From an uncultured Pseudomonadota bacterium (GTDB taxonomy: Bacteria > Pseudomonadota > Gammaproteobacteria > Steroidobacterales > Steroidobacteraceae): 64,000 nt of DNA. The stretch spans positions 1 through 64,000 of the forward strand of contig CAISDJ010000141.1 in the NCBI GenBank assembly GCA_903884105.1. Direction: 5' to 3'. Made by a program: the position numbers and the translations under genes. Positions 34,650 to 43,808 of the stretch are shown here, one piece after another. The notes under the pieces were generated by a model. The model had not been told where the DNA came from. It ran no database searches and saw nothing but the letters and a program-made list of their open reading frames with translations. The first letter of the stretch is position 1. Every line of letters starts with the position of its first letter.

Positions 34650-37217
34650 TTACAGCGTCGCAACCACTTTCTGCAGCCGCGCCACGAGCTCCGCGCAGCC
34701 GGACAGTCGCTCGGCCTCGTCGGCCAGCACGGCCGCAAACGCGCGCTTCTTGAATTCGCGCACGTCGATGCCGCCGGGAAGGTCGCGGGCGGCGGAGCTT
34801 GCCAGCAGGTCGAACAGGCGGTCGATGGCATCCAGCCGGCCCCACAGGTAGTCGTGCTCCCGGGCCTTGCGACTGAAGAACGCACCGAAGCCGCCGAACT
34901 CGGCGCCCTTGAGCGCAGCGGGTCCAATGCCGGCGCGGAGCGACAGCGCATCCTCGGGGCTGATGCGATCCACGACGATCTCGCCTAGCTCGCCGAGCTT
35001 GTGCTCCTCGCGCGAGCGGATCATCGGCAGCAGGATGATGTCCCAGAAGACGAATCCGATATACGCGATGAGCAGGTCGCGGCGGCACGACGCACCGAGT
35101 GCGAGGAACTCGGGCGACGCGAGCACTGCGTCCGCCTCCTCGTTGAAGCGGACGAAGTGGCACTCGAGGCTGACCTGGTCGACCAGCGCGGTGACGGCCA
35201 CCCCGCGCCGCTCCACGAAGGCGTCGGCATCCGGCAGGCGTTCGGGCTGCATCGCAGCCGACACATCCCGCGCAAAGAGCTCCCGGATCTGCTCGGCGGC
35301 ACCGCTGCTCAGGAAGCGGCTGCTCTCGTAGGCGTTCAGGGCCTCCAGGCAGCCATAGACCCGCGCCTTGAAGTCGTCGAGCGCACCGGAGGTCAGGCCT
35401 TGCAGCTGCGGCTCGGACAGGCGCGGATAGAAGCGGTTGATGGCGTGGATGACGAAGTAGTGCCGCCGGTAGCGATACGCGAGGTTCAGGTTGACCATGA
35501 ACGTCATCGACGGCGCGAGGCCGGCTTCGCTCCGCGCAGCAGCCGGAATGTCGTAGCTGGCCTGGTAGATGTGGTTGCGCCGGGCCCAGACGTCGAGTAC
35601 CTCCGCCACCCACAGAGCGCGCGGCGAGTTGTGCGAGTAACCGCAGACCGAACACACGAGCTGGGAGAGGTAGTCGAGCGCCTCACCGATCATCAGCCGG
35701 ACGTACTGGTTGTACGTGATGCGCGCATCGGCCATCAGCACGCGGCCCGCATCGATGCGCCACCGCTGCAGCTGCTCCGCCGTGACCGGCTCGTCGAGGG
35801 CCTGGCCCGCGATCGCCTCCACGCGCGCGACGACATCGGGCCGTACCGCCTCGATCGCTGCCCGCTCGCGGCGGGCCTGCTCGTTCAGCCGGCCGATCCA
35901 CGCGAGTTCGTCGTTGATGGGATCGGAGCGCGGCAGGTCCGACAGCGCGCTGCGGATCGTGCCGAAGAATCCCGGCACCTGCCCGGGCGCGGGCGCCGCA
36001 CGGCTCTTGGGATTGGGGTCGATATAGACGAGGCGCCGGTCAACCTCGCGAAAGGCGGCATGCGACTTCAGCGCTTCGATGGCAATGTGGAAGGGCTTGT
36101 TCGTCAGGATGCTGCCGTCGACGAGGACCGCGTCCTCGGGATCCAGCCCGAGATCCCGGTAGTGCCCGAAATTCTCGTCCAGGAATTCCTCGCGCCGCGG
36201 CCAGGAGCGCTCGCGTCCCGCAAGCAAGGCATCCATCTCACGGACCTGGACCGGCGGAAACGCCGCCGGATACGACGACGTGGCACGCGCCGCAAACGCC
36301 AGTGACGGCACGTTGTCCCGACCGAAATCGCTGACCTCGGCGCCCGTCTGGCGGTGTTCGTAGGCAAACCGCAGCACCTGCCGGTGTTCGCGCTCGCGGA
36401 CGATGGGCGGGTCGTGCAGGTGGATCAGCCGTTCGGCGCCGTAGTAATCCGTCACCGTCACCGCGAGGTCGAGCCGCTGTCCCGCAGGCACCAGTGACGC
36501 GCCGGGCCGCGGTGGATCGCCCATCTCCTCCATCGCGTCGAGCAACAGCGCGCTCAGGCTGCTGCCGTCGAGCGGCGGCTCGAACCACCGCGAGCGCAGG
36601 AACATCGACAGCTTGTCGCGCGTCTCGCGGTCGACCGACTGCTTGAGCAACCTCATGCGCTTGAGTTCCCACAGGAACGGCCGCAGGAACGGCCGCACGT
36701 ACCATTTGTGCCACGGCTCGGCCTTCGCCTCGGGCGCAAGCAGGTGCGCGATGTCGACATCGTCCAGCCACACGTCCGTCACGGAATCGACCCTGAGGTC
36801 GTGCGCAATCGCGCGCGCGAGCACGATGCCGTTGATGCCGCCGGATGACGCACCCGCAATGACATCGACGATGACGCGCAGGTCGAGGCCGCGCCCGCCA
36901 ATGGCCTTCAGCGCATCGAAATAGATATCCTCGGTGGACGGCGAGCGGCCGTCGACCTGCCCGGGCTTGAAGACATGCTCCGTGCGCTGCTTCTGCGCAG
37001 GTGCGATCGCGCCGTGATAGGCCCTGGAGGCGCGGACCAGCTTCAGGATTTCCTTGGTGATGCCGTGCTGGTAGATGGCGAGCGACACCCCGCCGTAGCA
37101 GACGAGCGCGATCCGCAGCTCCTTCTCCTTGATCGCCGCGCCGACAGGGACTGCCTGGATCGGATCCGTCACGACAACCGGGGTCCGGCAGTGAGCCGCA
37201 GTACGGCAGCACGACAT
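34650..37217 (-). CDS. Large patatin-like phospholipase-domain protein (DUF3376 type)
   Basis: An 855 aa protein. The N-terminal patatin core has RIALVCYGGVSLAIYQHG (oxyanion-type loop), the nucleophile motif GASSGG at about 122-127 (Ser 124) and the catalytic dyad Asp in LVDGSILTNKPF. The second half, about residues 430-850, is an alpha-helical region matching the DUF3376 family of long patatin-like proteins. There is no signal peptide, so it is probably cytosolic or peripheral membrane. A phospholipase or acyl hydrolase activity is inferred. The start is uncertain: MSCCRTAAHC is Cys-rich and unusual, and VTDPIQAVP could also begin the protein. Confidence 0.87.
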   Translation of the reverse strand: MSCCRTAAHCRTPVVVTDPIQAVPVGAAIKEKELRIALVCYGGVSLAIYQHGITKEILKLVRASRAYHGAIAPAQKQRTEHVFKPGQVDGRSPSTEDIYFDALKAIGGRGLDLRVIVDVIAGASSGGINGIVLARAIAHDLRVDSVTDVWLDDVDIAHLLAPEAKAEPWHKWYVRPFLRPFLWELKRMRLLKQSVDRETRDKLSMFLRSRWFEPPLDGSSLSALLLDAMEEMGDPPRPGASLVPAGQRLDLAVTVTDYYGAERLIHLHDPPIVREREHRQVLRFAYEHRQTGAEVSDFGRDNVPSLAFAARATSSYPAAFPPVQVREMDALLAGRERSWPRREEFLDENFGHYRDLGLDPEDAVLVDGSILTNKPFHIAIEALKSHAAFREVDRRLVYIDPNPKSRAAPAPGQVPGFFGTIRSALSDLPRSDPINDELAWIGRLNEQARRERAAIEAVRPDVVARVEAIAGQALDEPVTAEQLQRWRIDAGRVLMADARITYNQYVRLMIGEALDYLSQLVCSVCGYSHNSPRALWVAEVLDVWARRNHIYQASYDIPAAARSEAGLAPSMTFMVNLNLAYRYRRHYFVIHAINRFYPRLSEPQLQGLTSGALDDFKARVYGCLEALNAYESSRFLSSGAAEQIRELFARDVSAAMQPERLPDADAFVERRGVAVTALVDQVSLECHFVRFNEEADAVLASPEFLALGASCRRDLLIAYIGFVFWDIILLPMIRSREEHKLGELGEIVVDRISPEDALSLRAGIGPAALKGAEFGGFGAFFSRKAREHDYLWGRLDAIDRLFDLLASSAARDLPGGIDVREFKKRAFAAVLADEAERLSGCAELVARLQKVVATL

Positions 37218-37380
37218 CGATTCGCCGGGAGGCGAGGAAGCGACACGCAGTATTGGAACTCGATGTCCGTCATTGGCTTTGTAGTCGGATAGACCGGCGT
37301 TGTGTCGGATTCTGTCAACTGGCGCAGTTCCCGCTGCCCGCGGCCGCCCCCACAGCCATTGATGGACGGCCGTCGCCGTT

Positions 37381-37398
37381 CCGTCAATAAGCTGTCAT
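37381..37398 (+). promoter_or_regulatory. Putative PhoB box upstream of the choice-of-anchor I gene
   Basis: CCGTCAATAAGCTGTCAT is a direct repeat of 7-mers (CCGTCAA, CTGTCAT) separated by four bases, i.e. the 11 bp period of a PhoB box; the second half is a perfect CTGTCAT. A TTAGTG or TAGTGT -10 candidate follows about 10 bp later. Both genes downstream belong to families with phosphatase-like members, which fits phosphate control. Confidence 0.6.
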
Positions 37399-37474
37399 CT
37401 GGACGCCTTAGTGTCTCGTGTTCCGGCGCCGAACCTTGGCACCGCCCCGCCTACAAGACAAGAGGATACCCAAA

Positions 37475-39142
37475 ATGACGAAAGTCGCTTCCATGGTCGC
37501 GCTGCTGCTGGCAGCCAGCGCAGCGTCTGCCGCCCCGGATTATACGGTCGAACTGAAGCAAGTCGGCACTTACGCGTCAGGCGCTTTCGCCGTCGGCGGT
37601 GCCGAGATCGTCTCCTACGACCCGCTCACGCGCCGCGCCTTCGTGGTGAACGCCGCGCAGACAACGGTCGACGTGCTCGACATCCGCGACCCCGCGAATC
37701 CGGTCAAGGTCGGCAACATCGACGCCTCGGCGCTCGGCGGGTCGGCCAACAGCGTGGACGTGAAGCTCGGTATCGTCGCCGTTGCCATCGAAGCCGACGT
37801 GAAGACGGACCCAGGCATCGTCGCCTTCTATCGCAGTTACGACCTCAAGTACCTCGGCCAGGTGGCCGTTGGCGCGCTGCCGGACATGGTCACGTTCACG
37901 CCGGACGGCCGCTACGTGCTGGTAGCCAACGAAGGCGAGCCGGACGCCAGTTACCTCGTCGACCCGGACGGCTCGGTCAGCATCATCGACCTGCGCCGGG
38001 GCGTTGCCCGCGCGACTGTCAAGCATGCCACGTTCACGGCATTCAACAGCCAGATCGACACGTTGCGCGCCCAGGGTGTACGCATCTACGGGCCGCAACC
38101 CGACCTCACTGTTGCCCAGAACCTCGAACCCGAGTACATCACCGTCGAAGGCAACCGTGCGTATGTCACGCTGCAGGAAGCCAACGCCATCGCGACCATC
38201 GACATCGCCCAGGCGAAGGTGTTGAAGATCCAGCCGCTCGGCTACAAGGATCACATGCTGCCGGAGAACAAGATCGATGCAAGCGATCGCGACGGCACCA
38301 CGGTGTTCGACGGCGTTTCTTTCCGTGGAGCCATCAATCTCCAGAACTGGCCGGTGTTCGGCATGTACCAGCCCGATTCCATCGGCAGCTACACCGTCAA
38401 AGGGGTGACCTACCTGGTCACGGCGAACGAAGGCGACACGCGCTCGGTGGCAGGCTTCGACGAAGAGGTTCGCATGGCGAGCGCCCTGGTTGACCCGGCG
38501 TTCCCGAACCTGGCGGCGCTGCAGGGAGCGGCCAGCCTGGGCCGCCTTACGTTGACCAGAGCCACGGGCAATACCGATGGTGATGCGGAACTCGAGCAGC
38601 TGTACGTACCGGGTGCGCGTTCGTTCTCGATCTGGAATGCGGCGACCGGCGCGCAGGTGTTCGACAGCGGTTCGGACTTCGAGAGCATCATCGGCAATCT
38701 CCGTCCCCAGGGTTTCAATGCCAATCACGAGCTCAACAACGACGCCGCGAGCGCCAACAGCAAGTCTTTCGACACACGCAGCGACAACAAGGGTCCGGAG
38801 CCTGAAGGCCTCGCGCTCGGGACGTACTTCGGTCGTAGCTACGCCTTCATCGGCATGGAGCGGGCCAGCGGCATCATGGTGTACGACATCACGGATCCGG
38901 TCGCCCCGGAGTTCATCCAGTACATCGACAATCGCAACCTGGCCGTGCCGGCATGCACGGGCGCCATCAACCCGGCGACCGGACTCTGCTCCGACTCGAA
39001 CCCTGCCGCCGGCGACCTCGGCCCGGAAGGCCTGCACTTCGTGCCCTGGTACCTGAGCCCGACCTACCGTCCGCTGCTGATCGTGGGCAACGAGATCAGT
39101 GGCAGCACCACGTTCTACCAGCTTGAGCTGAAGGCTCAGTAG
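37475..39142 (+). CDS. Choice-of-anchor I family secreted protein (phytase/alkaline-phosphatase-like propeller)
   Basis: A 555 aa secreted protein. The ATG at 37475 has AAGAGGATACCCAAA before it and a signal peptide MTKVASMVALLLAASAASA. The mature part is a beta-propeller-like repeat: SYDPLTRRAFVVNAAQTTVDVLDIRDPANPVKVGNID, TFTPDGRYVLVANEGEPDA, EYITVEGNRAYVTLQEANAIATIDIA, TANEGDTR, GPEPEGLALG. This is the choice-of-anchor I family, found as surface or secreted proteins and often next to PhoX-like genes. A phosphate-scavenging role is inferred from the upstream Pho box and the PhoX-like neighbour; catalysis is not proven. Confidence 0.85.
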   Translation: MTKVASMVALLLAASAASAAPDYTVELKQVGTYASGAFAVGGAEIVSYDPLTRRAFVVNAAQTTVDVLDIRDPANPVKVGNIDASALGGSANSVDVKLGIVAVAIEADVKTDPGIVAFYRSYDLKYLGQVAVGALPDMVTFTPDGRYVLVANEGEPDASYLVDPDGSVSIIDLRRGVARATVKHATFTAFNSQIDTLRAQGVRIYGPQPDLTVAQNLEPEYITVEGNRAYVTLQEANAIATIDIAQAKVLKIQPLGYKDHMLPENKIDASDRDGTTVFDGVSFRGAINLQNWPVFGMYQPDSIGSYTVKGVTYLVTANEGDTRSVAGFDEEVRMASALVDPAFPNLAALQGAASLGRLTLTRATGNTDGDAELEQLYVPGARSFSIWNAATGAQVFDSGSDFESIIGNLRPQGFNANHELNNDAASANSKSFDTRSDNKGPEPEGLALGTYFGRSYAFIGMERASGIMVYDITDPVAPEFIQYIDNRNLAVPACTGAINPATGLCSDSNPAAGDLGPEGLHFVPWYLSPTYRPLLIVGNEISGSTTFYQLELKAQ

Positions 39143-39154
39143 GCCCGCCCCCAG

Positions 39155-39186
39155 CCGGGGACAGGCCGATGACGGTCTGTCCCCGG
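39155..39186 (+). terminator. Stem-loop after the choice-of-anchor I gene
   Basis: CCGGGGACAG and CTGTCCCCGG form a perfect 10 bp stem around a 12-base loop, beginning 13 bp after the stop at 39142. No clear T tract follows. It probably reduces read-through into the PhoX-like gene. Confidence 0.6.
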
Positions 39187-39266
39187 TCAAGCGGATCGGT
39201 TTGATCCGGGGTGATGCCGCTCCCTTTCTCCCATCCCCACAGCGGCGACCCTTCACGCCCTTCGCC

Positions 39267-39284
39267 GCTTCACCAAACATTCAC
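39267..39284 (+). promoter_or_regulatory. Weak Pho-box-like direct repeat
   Basis: GCTTCAC and CATTCAC, separated by four bases, share TTCAC with an 11 bp period like a PhoB box. It lies about 105 bp upstream of the PhoX-like gene. The match to the consensus CTGTCAT is only partial, so this is tentative. Confidence 0.25.
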
Positions 39285-39389
39285 GCGACGGCATTTCGTC
39301 CGCAACACTCCGCGCCTAAAAGGGAAGGCAGCACCTTCGGCTTCGTGCTGATCGTGCGCCTCGTTTTTTTTCGACTGGAGAACGCAAGA

Positions 39390-40820
39390 ATGAAGATCTC
39401 GCTCGCCCATGCAAGCCTTGTCACCGCGGGTGGCCTGCTGCTCGCAGGCTCAGTAGCCCTCGCCGACGGCATCCGCTTCTCGGATTTCGCGCCGCTTGCC
39501 GCGTCGGCCGGCCCGACCGCCGATGAAGCCACACCCATCACCTTCGGCAATCCTGCGTTCATGCAACGGTCGATTGCGGACCGCACGTCCGTCCTCGCCA
39601 CCGGCACCCCGAATTCGGGCGTCTGGGACATGAATACCGTCAATGAGACCGGCCGCCAGAACGGCCGCTTCCTGTTCACGGTATTCGAGTCGGACCAGGC
39701 CGGCGTGCAGCGTCACGACCTCAAGACGGGCGTGACCGAGACACTGTGGTACAGCCCGTCCCAGTTCGGCCACGTCGCCTTCGACGCGGCGTACTGGACA
39801 CCTTGGGGCACGTTCATCACGGCAGAAGAGAGCTGGGTGACCTCGGCCACCGGCACGAACTGGAACTACGGCCGGCTGTTCGAACTCAAGAACCCCTTGA
39901 CCGCGCCTGGCATAAAAGAACCGCTCTCGGCGACGAGCAACGAAGGCGCCAACTTCGTGCACCAGAACGTCATCCCGCGCACCTCGCATGAAGGCATCCA
40001 GTTCGACAAGGCTGGCAACATGTACTTCATCGACGAGTTGAATGGCGGCGCGATCTACAAGTACACGCCCAAGGCCTCGCTGGCGCGGGTGAAGGCCGGC
40101 CGCGCAGACTATTTCGCGGCAGGCCAGACATCCGTGCTCCGCGTGGGCGACGGCGCCACGCCGAACGCCACGGGCGCCTACACCTGGGTGCCTTTCACGG
40201 ACGCGAATGGCGCTGCGCTGCCTGGTGCGCGGGTCAACACCGACCTCAACGGCGTCACCTCCGTCGATGCCCGTAACACGACGGACCTCCCCGCGTTCAA
40301 GGGCACGGACTACCAGCGTCCCGAAGACCTGCAGGTGCAGACGGTCAAGGGTCGCGAGTATCTGTATGTCGCGACGACCACCACGAACGAGGTCTATCGG
40401 CTCGACCTGGCCAGCAGCACGATCTCGGTATTCGCCAACCGCAACACGACGGACCTTGCCACCGGCCTGCCCGTGGGCACGGGCTTGACCAGCCCGGATA
40501 ACCTGGCGCTCGACCATGAAGGCAACCTGTACATCATCGAGGACCGCAACGGCGGCGTCGACGACGACATCTGGTTCGCGAAGGACCTGAACAAGGACGG
40601 CGATCTGCTCGATGCGGGCGAAGGCCTCGCTCGCTGGGCATCGAACGGGACACTGGGTTCGGAGTTCACGGGCCTGTACTTCGACCCGCAGAACAAGCGC
40701 CGCGCGTGGGTCAATATCCAGCACCCGACCAGCACGAACGACCGCACGATCGAGATCACGCTACCGAAGCACGACCGCGACGACGAAGACCACGAGGAAG
40801 AGCACGAAGACGACCGCTAG
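39390..40820 (+). CDS. DUF839/PhoX-like secreted protein
   Basis: A 476 aa secreted protein with signal peptide (MKISLAHASLVTAGGLLLAGSVALA) and the ribosome binding site CTGGAG. The propeller core has TVFESDQAGVQRHDLKTGVTE, GTFITAEESWVT, NVIPRTSHEGIQFDKAGNMYFIDELNGGAIYKYTP, YQRPEDLQVQTVKGREYLYVATTTTNEVYRLDL and SPDNLALDHEGNLYIIEDRNGG, the pattern of DUF839 proteins related to the phosphatase PhoX. It ends with an acidic/His tail (KHDRDDEDHEEEHEDDR) that may bind calcium or other metals. With the upstream Pho box it makes a plausible phosphorus-scavenging pair. Confidence 0.85.
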   Translation: MKISLAHASLVTAGGLLLAGSVALADGIRFSDFAPLAASAGPTADEATPITFGNPAFMQRSIADRTSVLATGTPNSGVWDMNTVNETGRQNGRFLFTVFESDQAGVQRHDLKTGVTETLWYSPSQFGHVAFDAAYWTPWGTFITAEESWVTSATGTNWNYGRLFELKNPLTAPGIKEPLSATSNEGANFVHQNVIPRTSHEGIQFDKAGNMYFIDELNGGAIYKYTPKASLARVKAGRADYFAAGQTSVLRVGDGATPNATGAYTWVPFTDANGAALPGARVNTDLNGVTSVDARNTTDLPAFKGTDYQRPEDLQVQTVKGREYLYVATTTTNEVYRLDLASSTISVFANRNTTDLATGLPVGTGLTSPDNLALDHEGNLYIIEDRNGGVDDDIWFAKDLNKDGDLLDAGEGLARWASNGTLGSEFTGLYFDPQNKRRAWVNIQHPTSTNDRTIEITLPKHDRDDEDHEEEHEDDR

Positions 40821-40884
40821 TCGACTGCTCACGGCGTCCTGAGGCAGACTTCGCGCTGCCGCTAGAGGCCACTTCATTGCCAGG

Positions 40885-40911
40885 CGCCCCCGCACCTCAC
40901 GGTCGGGGGCG
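40885..40911. terminator. GC-rich bidirectional stem-loop between convergent genes
   Basis: CGCCCCCG and CGGGGGCG form an 8 bp perfect stem around an 11-base loop, 64 bp after the PhoX-like stop and 30 bp before the end of the ankyrin gene. Its position between convergent genes suggests a shared terminator. Confidence 0.55.
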
Positions 40912-40940
40912 TCCTGCATTCAGCCCCCGAACGGCTGGTG

Positions 40941-42488
40941 TTACTTGGCGCCGCCCGGCGTTCCCTTGACTGCCACGTTGAACGTGCCCGCGAACTCGAT
41001 GGGCTGCCGGCCCGTCGCCGCGACGATGTAATCCTTGAGCAGCGCCATCGTGTCGGCCCGCCGCGGATGCTCCGGCTCCAGGAACTCGCGCTCGTACTTG
41101 CCCGCAGCGTAGTCGATGGGCGTGAGCCCCTTCTCGTCGAGCGTCTCCAGCGCGGCGCCGCTCGCGACCAGGTACCTGATCGTGTCGTTCCAGCCATGCG
41201 AGGCGGCGGCATGCAACGCCGTGGTGCCGTTGTTACTCTGGACGTTGATCTGTCCGCCCGCCTCCTTCAGCAAGCGGACCGCCTCGAGCGCCTGCGCATC
41301 GGTCTTGAAGCGACCGCGCGTCGGATTGAAGCTATGCCCCATCCCCGCCGCAGCCATCAACGGCGTCACGCCGGTCGCCGTAGGCAGCTCCAGCAGGGCG
41401 CCGGCCTTGAGCAACATCGTGATGGCCTCCGCATCGCCCACCTTGGCTGCCAGCAGCAGCGGCGTCGCACCGGTCGACAGCAGATTGTCGCCGCCCCGAT
41501 CGTTGATGACGTTGCGATACGGCGGCCGCAGCTTGAGCTGTGAATTGGGATTGGCGCCCCGCTGCAGCAGTAGCTGCGCAATCGTCAACGCAGCCGTGTC
41601 GTCCATCGAAGGGAGATCCGCCCGCCCGCCGCGCGGCAGGGTGTTCATGTCGATCGCCACGTACAACGGCGTGCGGCCGAAGAAATCCCACCGATTCACG
41701 TCCGCACCCGACTCGATCAGGAACCGCGCGAAGTCGAAATGCAGGTTCATTAGCGCGATCACGAGCGGCGTCGTGCCATCCGGATCAGGCAGATTGATGT
41801 CGGACCCGGCGGCCAGCAGATGTCGCGCGCACTCGATGCAGCCTTCGCGGGCCGCATACAACAGCGGCGTCAGGCCGGCGTGCAGGAGATCCTTGGGACG
41901 GCCTTCCGCCGTGATCCGGCGAGGCCATTCGCGCACCGTCGCGCGCACATTCACATCGGCACCGGACTTGATCAGCAGCCCCACCATGTCGGGGTGCCGC
42001 TGAGCGGTGGCCCACATCAGTGCCGTCTGCCCGCCCCACTTCTCCACCGCATTGACGTCTGCTCGCCGCTGCAGCAATACCCTCGCGGCCGCGACATTCC
42101 CGGAGCGCGCCACGATCATCAGCGCCGTCTCTCCCTCGGCATTGGCGGCCTCGACGCGCGCACCGGACTTGAGCAGCGCAGCCAGGATCGCCGGATCGGG
42201 ATCGACCGCCGCCACGGCGAGCGGTGTCGCACCGTAGTCGTTGACGGCGTTCGCATCGGCTCCTGCACGCAAGAGGCGCTCGACGAGTTCAGCGTCGCGA
42301 TTGAAGGCGGCCCAGTGCAGGGCCGTGGTGCCGTCTGGTTCCGCCCCGCGAACATCGACGTGCTGGTCGATGAGGGCCAGCGCGGCCTGCCGATTGGCCG
42401 TCTTGACGGCGTCGACGACCCGCGAATCGGATGCGGCCGCGGCTGTTCCGGACACACAGATCAGGATGACGGCCCACAGCGCCTTCAT
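40941..42488 (-). CDS. Secreted ankyrin-repeat protein
   Basis: A 515 aa protein with signal peptide (MKALWAVILICVSGTAAAAS) followed by about ten ankyrin repeats: GTTALHWAAFNRDAELVERLLRAGADANA, GATPLAVAAVDPDPAILAALLKSGARVEA, GGQTALMWATAQRHPDMVGLLIKSGADVN, and more. The C-terminus is a short non-repeat segment. The ATG at 42488 has GAGGTGTGACG as ribosome binding site and lies 3 bp beyond the DUF1552 stop. Ankyrin repeats mediate protein binding; a periplasmic partner for the DUF1552/DUF1592 proteins encoded upstream is an inference. Confidence 0.87.
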   Translation of the reverse strand: MKALWAVILICVSGTAAAASDSRVVDAVKTANRQAALALIDQHVDVRGAEPDGTTALHWAAFNRDAELVERLLRAGADANAVNDYGATPLAVAAVDPDPAILAALLKSGARVEAANAEGETALMIVARSGNVAAARVLLQRRADVNAVEKWGGQTALMWATAQRHPDMVGLLIKSGADVNVRATVREWPRRITAEGRPKDLLHAGLTPLLYAAREGCIECARHLLAAGSDINLPDPDGTTPLVIALMNLHFDFARFLIESGADVNRWDFFGRTPLYVAIDMNTLPRGGRADLPSMDDTAALTIAQLLLQRGANPNSQLKLRPPYRNVINDRGGDNLLSTGATPLLLAAKVGDAEAITMLLKAGALLELPTATGVTPLMAAAGMGHSFNPTRGRFKTDAQALEAVRLLKEAGGQINVQSNNGTTALHAAASHGWNDTIRYLVASGAALETLDEKGLTPIDYAAGKYEREFLEPEHPRRADTMALLKDYIVAATGRQPIEFAGTFNVAVKGTPGGAK

Positions 42489-42490
42489 CG

Positions 42491-43804
42491 TCACACCTCG
42501 GCAAACTGGCCGGTGCTGTTGCCGAGCGCCTCGACCGGCACGCCCGCCCGATCCAGCATCGTGACCAGCAGGTTCGCAAGCGGCGTGTCCTGCGCGTACT
42601 TCAGGTGCTGCCCCCCTTTGACCCGACCATAGGCACGGCCTACCAGGGCAGAGGGCAACGGATCGTTGTTGTGCAAGTCGCTGTTGCTCATGTTGCTGCC
42701 GAACAGGATCAGCGAATGGTCGAGCATCGTGCCGTCTCCATCCTGCATCTGGCTGAGCTTCTTCACGAACTTCGCGAACGCGGTGGTGTGGTAGGTCTGG
42801 ATCTTTGCCAGCCGGTCCAGCTTCAATGGATCGTTCTGGTGATGCGACAGCGGATGAAAGGCGTCGGGCACGCCGATCTGGTTGTACGTGCGCATGCTGA
42901 CTTCCTTGGCCATCATGAACGTCACGACGCGAGTGAGGTTCGCCTGGTAAGCCAGCGCCATCAGGTCGAACAGGGTGTCGAGCTGCTTGCCGAAGTCTTC
43001 CTGCACGCCGGTGGGCGCGCTCGGCAGGTCAAGGTTGCCAGCCGACTGGCCCTGCATCTTCTGCAACCGCCGTTCCACTTCCCGCACGGAATCGAGGTAG
43101 TCCGTCACCATCGCGCGGTCAGCCGCTCCCAGCTTGCGCTGCAGGTCGGAAGCACTGCCCTTGATGAGGTCGAGGAGACTGCCGGTCTCATCCATGACGG
43201 CCTGGCGCTCCGCTGCATTGTCACCCTCGCCGAAGAGGCGGTAGAACACCTTCCGCGGATTGCTCTCCATCGGCAGCGGCTGCGTGGCCGTGCGGAACGA
43301 GATCGTATTGCCAAAGCCGCAGCCATACCCCGGATCACACGGGCCCGCCCCGGGCTCACCGGACAATTCGAGCGAAGGCAGCGGCGAATCCTGACCCAGG
43401 TGCTGGACCGCGACCTGGTCCGCACTGACGCCGCCCTTCGGCGCGTTGCTCACGGCAGGCGCCACGCAACCCAGCCAGGTACCGGCCATGATCGCGTGGG
43501 GCGCGGGACTCTCGCCCGCCTTGTTGCGCAGGCCGCTGACAACGGTCAAATGCTGGCGGAAATCGCCCAGCGGCGCCAGGATCTGGGGCAACTCGAATTC
43601 CTTGCCGGCAGCGGCCGGCGACCACCGATCGATGATCGCGCCGTGCGGGAAGTAGATGAACCCGAGCCGAGGCGTGGGCTTCGCTGCTGTGGCTGCAAGC
43701 GCCGTGCTTGCCGGAATCATGGCGTCGAGCAGCGGCAACGCCACCGTTGCGCCCAGGCCGCGCAGCACGGTCCTGCGGGAAAGATGCTTTTTCGTGATGA
43801 ACAT
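42491..43804 (-). CDS. DUF1552 domain protein, Tat-exported
   Basis: A 437 aa protein with a twin-arginine signal (KKHLSRRTVLRGLGATVALPLLDAMIPASTALA). The mature part has FIYFPHGAIIDRWSPAAAG, LTVVSGLRNKAGESPAPHAIMAGTWL, GYGCGFGNTISF and the SHHQNDPLKLDRLAKIQTYHT metal-ligand-like block that define DUF1552. These are sulfatase/alkaline-phosphatase-like or related folds of unknown function, described mainly from planctomycetes and always paired with DUF1592 proteins, as here. The gene starts 4 bp after the upstream DUF1592 stop and its own stop abuts the ankyrin gene. Confidence 0.9.
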   Translation of the reverse strand: MFITKKHLSRRTVLRGLGATVALPLLDAMIPASTALAATAAKPTPRLGFIYFPHGAIIDRWSPAAAGKEFELPQILAPLGDFRQHLTVVSGLRNKAGESPAPHAIMAGTWLGCVAPAVSNAPKGGVSADQVAVQHLGQDSPLPSLELSGEPGAGPCDPGYGCGFGNTISFRTATQPLPMESNPRKVFYRLFGEGDNAAERQAVMDETGSLLDLIKGSASDLQRKLGAADRAMVTDYLDSVREVERRLQKMQGQSAGNLDLPSAPTGVQEDFGKQLDTLFDLMALAYQANLTRVVTFMMAKEVSMRTYNQIGVPDAFHPLSHHQNDPLKLDRLAKIQTYHTTAFAKFVKKLSQMQDGDGTMLDHSLILFGSNMSNSDLHNNDPLPSALVGRAYGRVKGGQHLKYAQDTPLANLLVTMLDRAGVPVEALGNSTGQFAEV

Positions 43805-43808
43805 GACG

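Noticed and set aside
34582-35655. Upstream extension of the hydroxyacid dehydrogenase frame to 674 codons
   Set aside because: The extra part runs through the patatin-like gene in another frame of the same strand; its sequence is low-complexity Arg/Gly/Ala without homology, and the dehydrogenase has a proper start at 34581.
39450-40724. Long antisense frame (424 codons) over the PhoX-like gene
   Set aside because: Shadow of a clear gene; composition is Arg/Val-rich without domain motifs.
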